This document shows positions 6,950-8,992 of a stretch of 8,992 nucleotides of DNA, piece after piece. The stretch is from positions 1 to 8,992 of the forward strand of contig JADFXE010000049.1 in the NCBI GenBank assembly GCA_015233705.1, given 5' to 3'. This DNA comes from Candidatus Omnitrophota bacterium (GTDB lineage: Bacteria > Omnitrophota > Koll11 > Zapsychrales > Fredricksoniimonadaceae). The position numbers were made by a program, and so were the translations under genes. Position 1 is the stretch's first letter. The number at the start of each line of letters is the position of its first letter. The notes below the pieces were generated by a model. It did not search any database. It saw nothing but the letters and a program-made list of their open reading frames with translations, and had not been told where the DNA came from.

Positions 6950-8029
6950 TTATCTTTCCGCGCAGCTGATGCACGGATCGATCGTGAGTACGATGACCGG
7001 CACATCTGCCAGCTGACAGCCCGCCAAGGCGGTCAAAAGCGGCGGAACATTCGCGAACGTCGGGGTCCTCACCCTCATCCTCTGCAGGAACTTGGTGCCG
7101 TTGCCTTTGGCATAATAAATGACCTCGCCGCGCGGCTGCTCTGCACGGGCAAAAAAATCTCCGTTCGGTGTGCCCACAACCTTGGCCTCGATCGGGCCTT
7201 CGGTCATCTGGGCCACGGATTTCTCAATCAATTCCAGCGACTGGTCCAGCTCGCGGATACGGACCTTACAGCGCGCGTAGCAGTCACCGGCGGTTTCAAC
7301 GACAGGCGCAAACCCGAGCTTACCGTAAGTCGCATAGCCTGTCATGCGAATATCAGCAGACACGCCGCTGGCGCGCAGCATTGGGCCGACCGCGCCTAAC
7401 GTCTTGGCCTGCTCTGTGCTCAAAAGACCGATCCCCTGCATGCGGTGCTTGACCGTCATGTCATTAAGAAAGACGCCGCAGATCTCAGCCCACTGAGCCT
7501 GATAGGAATGAAGACGCTTCAGAACCTCCTGGAGCTTTTCCTTGGAAATATCGCGCCGCACGCCGCCGACCTTGGCCGAGCCGAAGATCACGCGTCCGCC
7601 GGTCGTCTCCTCGATGATATCGAGAATCTTCTCGCGAATCTGCCAGGACTGCATGAACAGGTTCTCGAAACCGAAGGCGTCGGCCGTAAGTCCCATCCAC
7701 AGAAGATGACTGTGAATTCTCGACAGCTCTGACCAGATGACGCGCAGATACTTCGCGCGCTCCGGGATCTCGAGCTTCAAAAGTTCTTCCATGGCCATGC
7801 AATAGGTCATGCCGTGGATAAAACTGCAGATACCGCAGATGCGCTCGGCGACATAAGTGAAATCAATGAAATCCTTTTTCTCAACCAGCTTCTCCAGGCC
7901 GCGATGGATGAACCCGATCGACGGAATAGCTTCAATGACCTTTTCATCTTCCACAACAAGATCAAGGTGGATCGGTTCAGGAAGGACCGGATGCTGAGGC
8001 CCGAATGGAATGATCGTGCGGTTACTCAT
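6950..8029 (-). CDS. echE: Ech-type group 4 [NiFe]-hydrogenase large subunit
   Basis: This is the catalytic subunit with the Ni-Fe site, 359 residues, homologous to NuoD. Both pairs of metal ligands are present: the N-terminal ERICGIC (62-68; Cys65, Cys68) and the C-terminal DPCISC (351-356; Cys353, Cys356). This marks a true hydrogenase rather than complex I, which lacks them. The protein ends three residues after the last cysteine (AER), so there is no C-terminal peptide to be cleaved; some Ech/CooH-type enzymes are known to lack it. Other family features include GPQHPVLPEP (10-19) and SELSRIHSHLLWMG (100-113). The ATG overlaps the stop of echD by four bases (ATGA), with GGGAGG just upstream inside echD. 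In the complex it should catalyse H+ reduction or H2 oxidation linked to ion movement. Confidence 0.96.
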   Translation of the reverse strand: MSNRTIIPFGPQHPVLPEPIHLDLVVEDEKVIEAIPSIGFIHRGLEKLVEKKDFIDFTYVAERICGICSFIHGMTYCMAMEELLKLEIPERAKYLRVIWSELSRIHSHLLWMGLTADAFGFENLFMQSWQIREKILDIIEETTGGRVIFGSAKVGGVRRDISKEKLQEVLKRLHSYQAQWAEICGVFLNDMTVKHRMQGIGLLSTEQAKTLGAVGPMLRASGVSADIRMTGYATYGKLGFAPVVETAGDCYARCKVRIRELDQSLELIEKSVAQMTEGPIEAKVVGTPNGDFFARAEQPRGEVIYYAKGNGTKFLQRMRVRTPTFANVPPLLTALAGCQLADVPVIVLTIDPCISCAER

Positions 8030-8397
8030 GCCTGACCTCCCTCGGGTTTTGCTGACTCAACAGGATTGAACGCCCTGGGGGTCGAGGTCCGGTAGAACTT
8101 GCCCTTATAATCGACCGCAATGCCGTCGATCTGGATACCGAAAAGGTCGTGGATCTCGTTCTCGTAGAGGAACGCGCTCAGGTAAACCCCGCTGATACTG
8201 GGAACCGGCGCGTCCGCATTGGGCATAGTGATCCGAAAACTCGTAAACTCGTAATCCTTGTCGAACGAATACTGCAGCTCGAGCCTGTCAGGAAGCTTGG
8301 TGCAGCAGATCTGCACGATCCTCTGCCCCTGGTCCTTCATCTGCTGAGCCCGGGCCAAAAGCTCGGAGACCTGAATATCAATGATCTGTTGTGCCAT
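8026..8397 (-). CDS. echD: Ech-type hydrogenase NuoC-like subunit
   Basis: This 123-residue soluble subunit is homologous to the 30-kDa NuoC subunit of complex I. The diagnostic part is YENEIHDLFGIQIDGI (78-93), close to the NuoC signature in which a Glu-Arg/Glu-His-Asp-Leu-x-Gly stretch contacts the large subunit. It has no cofactor motif; its role in the complex is structural, between small and large subunits. A Cys pair at 31-32 is not conserved as far as I recall. AAGGA precedes the ATG by four bases. Only one base separates it from the echC stop, and it overlaps echE by four bases, so the three genes are tightly coupled. Confidence 0.9.
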   Translation of the reverse strand: MAQQIIDIQVSELLARAQQMKDQGQRIVQICCTKLPDRLELQYSFDKDYEFTSFRITMPNADAPVPSISGVYLSAFLYENEIHDLFGIQIDGIAVDYKGKFYRTSTPRAFNPVESAKPEGGQA

Positions 8398-8398
8398 T

Positions 8399-8842
8399 TT
8401 ATTCCTTACCCTTGGCCGCCAACTCGGCAGCCCGCTTTTTTTCCAGAATGCCGATCGCCTGGACCGCAGCGTCGATCAGAGACTCGGGACGTACCGCGCA
8501 GCCCGGGACATACACATCGACCGGGACGACCTTGTCGGCCCCGCCCTTGACGTTGTAACACTCGCGGAAGATCCCGCCGGAAGTCGCGCAGATCCCGACC
8601 GCAATGACGACCTTGGGGCTTGGCATCTGATCGTAAATGTTCTTCACCACCGGCGCGTTCTGATCATTGATCGATCCCGTCAAGAGCAGAATGTCAGCGT
8701 GCTTGGGGTTCCCTGTATTAATGACCCCGAACCGCTCCAGGTCAAAGCGCGGCATGAGCGCGGCCAGAACCTCGATGTCGCAGCCGTTACAGCTCGAGCC
8801 GTCGTAATGAATGATCCATGGTGATTTGGATAATGCGCCCAT
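8399..8842 (-). CDS. echC: Ech-type hydrogenase small subunit (NuoB-like)
   Basis: This 147-residue subunit holds the proximal [4Fe-4S] cluster next to the Ni-Fe site. Cluster ligands are visible as Cys18 and Cys21 (SSCNGCD), Cys85 (GICATSGG) and Cys115 (PGC), the standard pattern of NuoB/EchC proteins. HADILLLTGSI (48-58) and YVPGCAVRPESL (111-122) are also typical. The Lys/Glu/Ala-rich tail (135-147) is short. AGAGGT lies just upstream of the ATG at 8842, which begins one base after the echB stop codon. There is no Tat signal, consistent with a cytoplasm-facing group 4 enzyme. Confidence 0.95.
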   Translation of the reverse strand: MGALSKSPWIIHYDGSSCNGCDIEVLAALMPRFDLERFGVINTGNPKHADILLLTGSINDQNAPVVKNIYDQMPSPKVVIAVGICATSGGIFRECYNVKGGADKVVPVDVYVPGCAVRPESLIDAAVQAIGILEKKRAAELAAKGKE

Positions 8843-8843
8843 C

Positions 8844-8992
8844 TTAACCTCTTATCATGAGATAAATAATATTCGCCCCCCCCGCCACAAAGGCCACAAT
8901 CCAGGCACTGGCCAACATCCACTGCCAGCGCACACGGGCCGCCGCGTTATCGATGATGAGAATCAGGTCAAAAAGGAAGAACGTGACCAAGA
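8844..8992 (-). CDS. echB: Ech-type hydrogenase NuoH-like membrane subunit, C-terminal fragment
   Basis: Only the last 49 codons are in the window; the rest lies beyond base 8992. They read LVTFFLFDLILIIDN, then AAARVRWQWMLASAWIV, and end in a hydrophobic segment before YLMIRG and a TAA stop at 8846-8844. A membrane helix, a short charged loop with Asp-Asn and Arg-x-Arg-Trp, and a final helix is the expected C-terminal layout of NuoH/EchB, the subunit joining the hydrogenase module to the ion-translocating membrane part. Its place directly in front of echC matches the known echABCDEF order, so an EchA-like antiporter subunit should lie further upstream. Eight consecutive G residues occur in its coding strand (8883-8876). 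Confidence 0.82.
   Translation of the reverse strand, partial: LVTFFLFDLILIIDNAAARVRWQWMLASAWIVAFVAGGANIIYLMIRG

Noticed and set aside
6594..8992. Complex I (nuo) operon fragment
   Set aside because: The NuoB/C/D/H/I homology is real, but the NuoD-like protein keeps both CxxC nickel-ligand pairs and hypA follows, so this is a hydrogenase.

Overview
The window reads as bacterial chromosome, about 53% GC by eye, and almost everything in it is encoded on the minus strand. Reading in the direction of transcription (high to low coordinates), it holds a membrane-bound Ech-type (group 4) [NiFe]-hydrogenase operon that enters the window part-way: the C-terminus of the NuoH/EchB-like subunit, then EchC, EchD, EchE and EchF. 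A maturation block follows with almost no spacing: hypA, a HypC::HydE fusion gene, a 93-residue membrane protein of unknown function, and a terC-family gene. A separately promoted gene for a divergent H+-translocating membrane pyrophosphatase (hppA, 808 aa) comes next, then a small lipoprotein gene, then a tRNA-Phe(GAA) gene with its own promoter and terminator. The last 170 bases (1-174) contain only a possible 3' end of a plus-strand gene and an 11-bp tandem repeat.

The most unusual part is 4576-6601. HydE is a radical-SAM enzyme known from [FeFe]-hydrogenase H-cluster assembly. Here a clear HydE-like domain is fused behind a HypC domain, and HypC is the Fe(CN)2CO carrier/chaperone of [NiFe]-hydrogenase maturation. 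The gene sits inside a [NiFe]-hydrogenase operon with no HydF, HydG or [FeFe] hydrogenase in view. The next gene encodes a small membrane protein that starts with nearly the same six residues (MCYTIP versus MCYAIP), including the Cys2 that HypC uses for iron binding. The fusion and the small protein together are a candidate undescribed [NiFe] maturation variant. TerC lies 11 bases further on and may supply or remove a metal.

Physiologically, Ech couples ferredoxin and H2 turnover to ion pumping, and the pyrophosphatase makes an ion gradient from PPi, so the region looks like an energy-conservation locus of an anaerobe or fermenter. The organism cannot be fixed from this sequence. The divergent pyrophosphatase, the small lipoprotein resembling DUF3568 proteins and the Ech operon would fit an uncultured lineage of the Omnitrophota/PVC type, but this is a weak inference from general recollection.

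Regulatory features I can support are intrinsic terminators after the tRNA, the lipoprotein gene and hppA; sigma-70-like promoters for the tRNA, the lipoprotein gene and hppA; a structured leader before hppA; and a pair of competing hairpins between hypA and the hypC::hydE fusion. No gene-free stretch exceeds 300 bases. I saw no CRISPR array, IS element, rRNA or replication origin.
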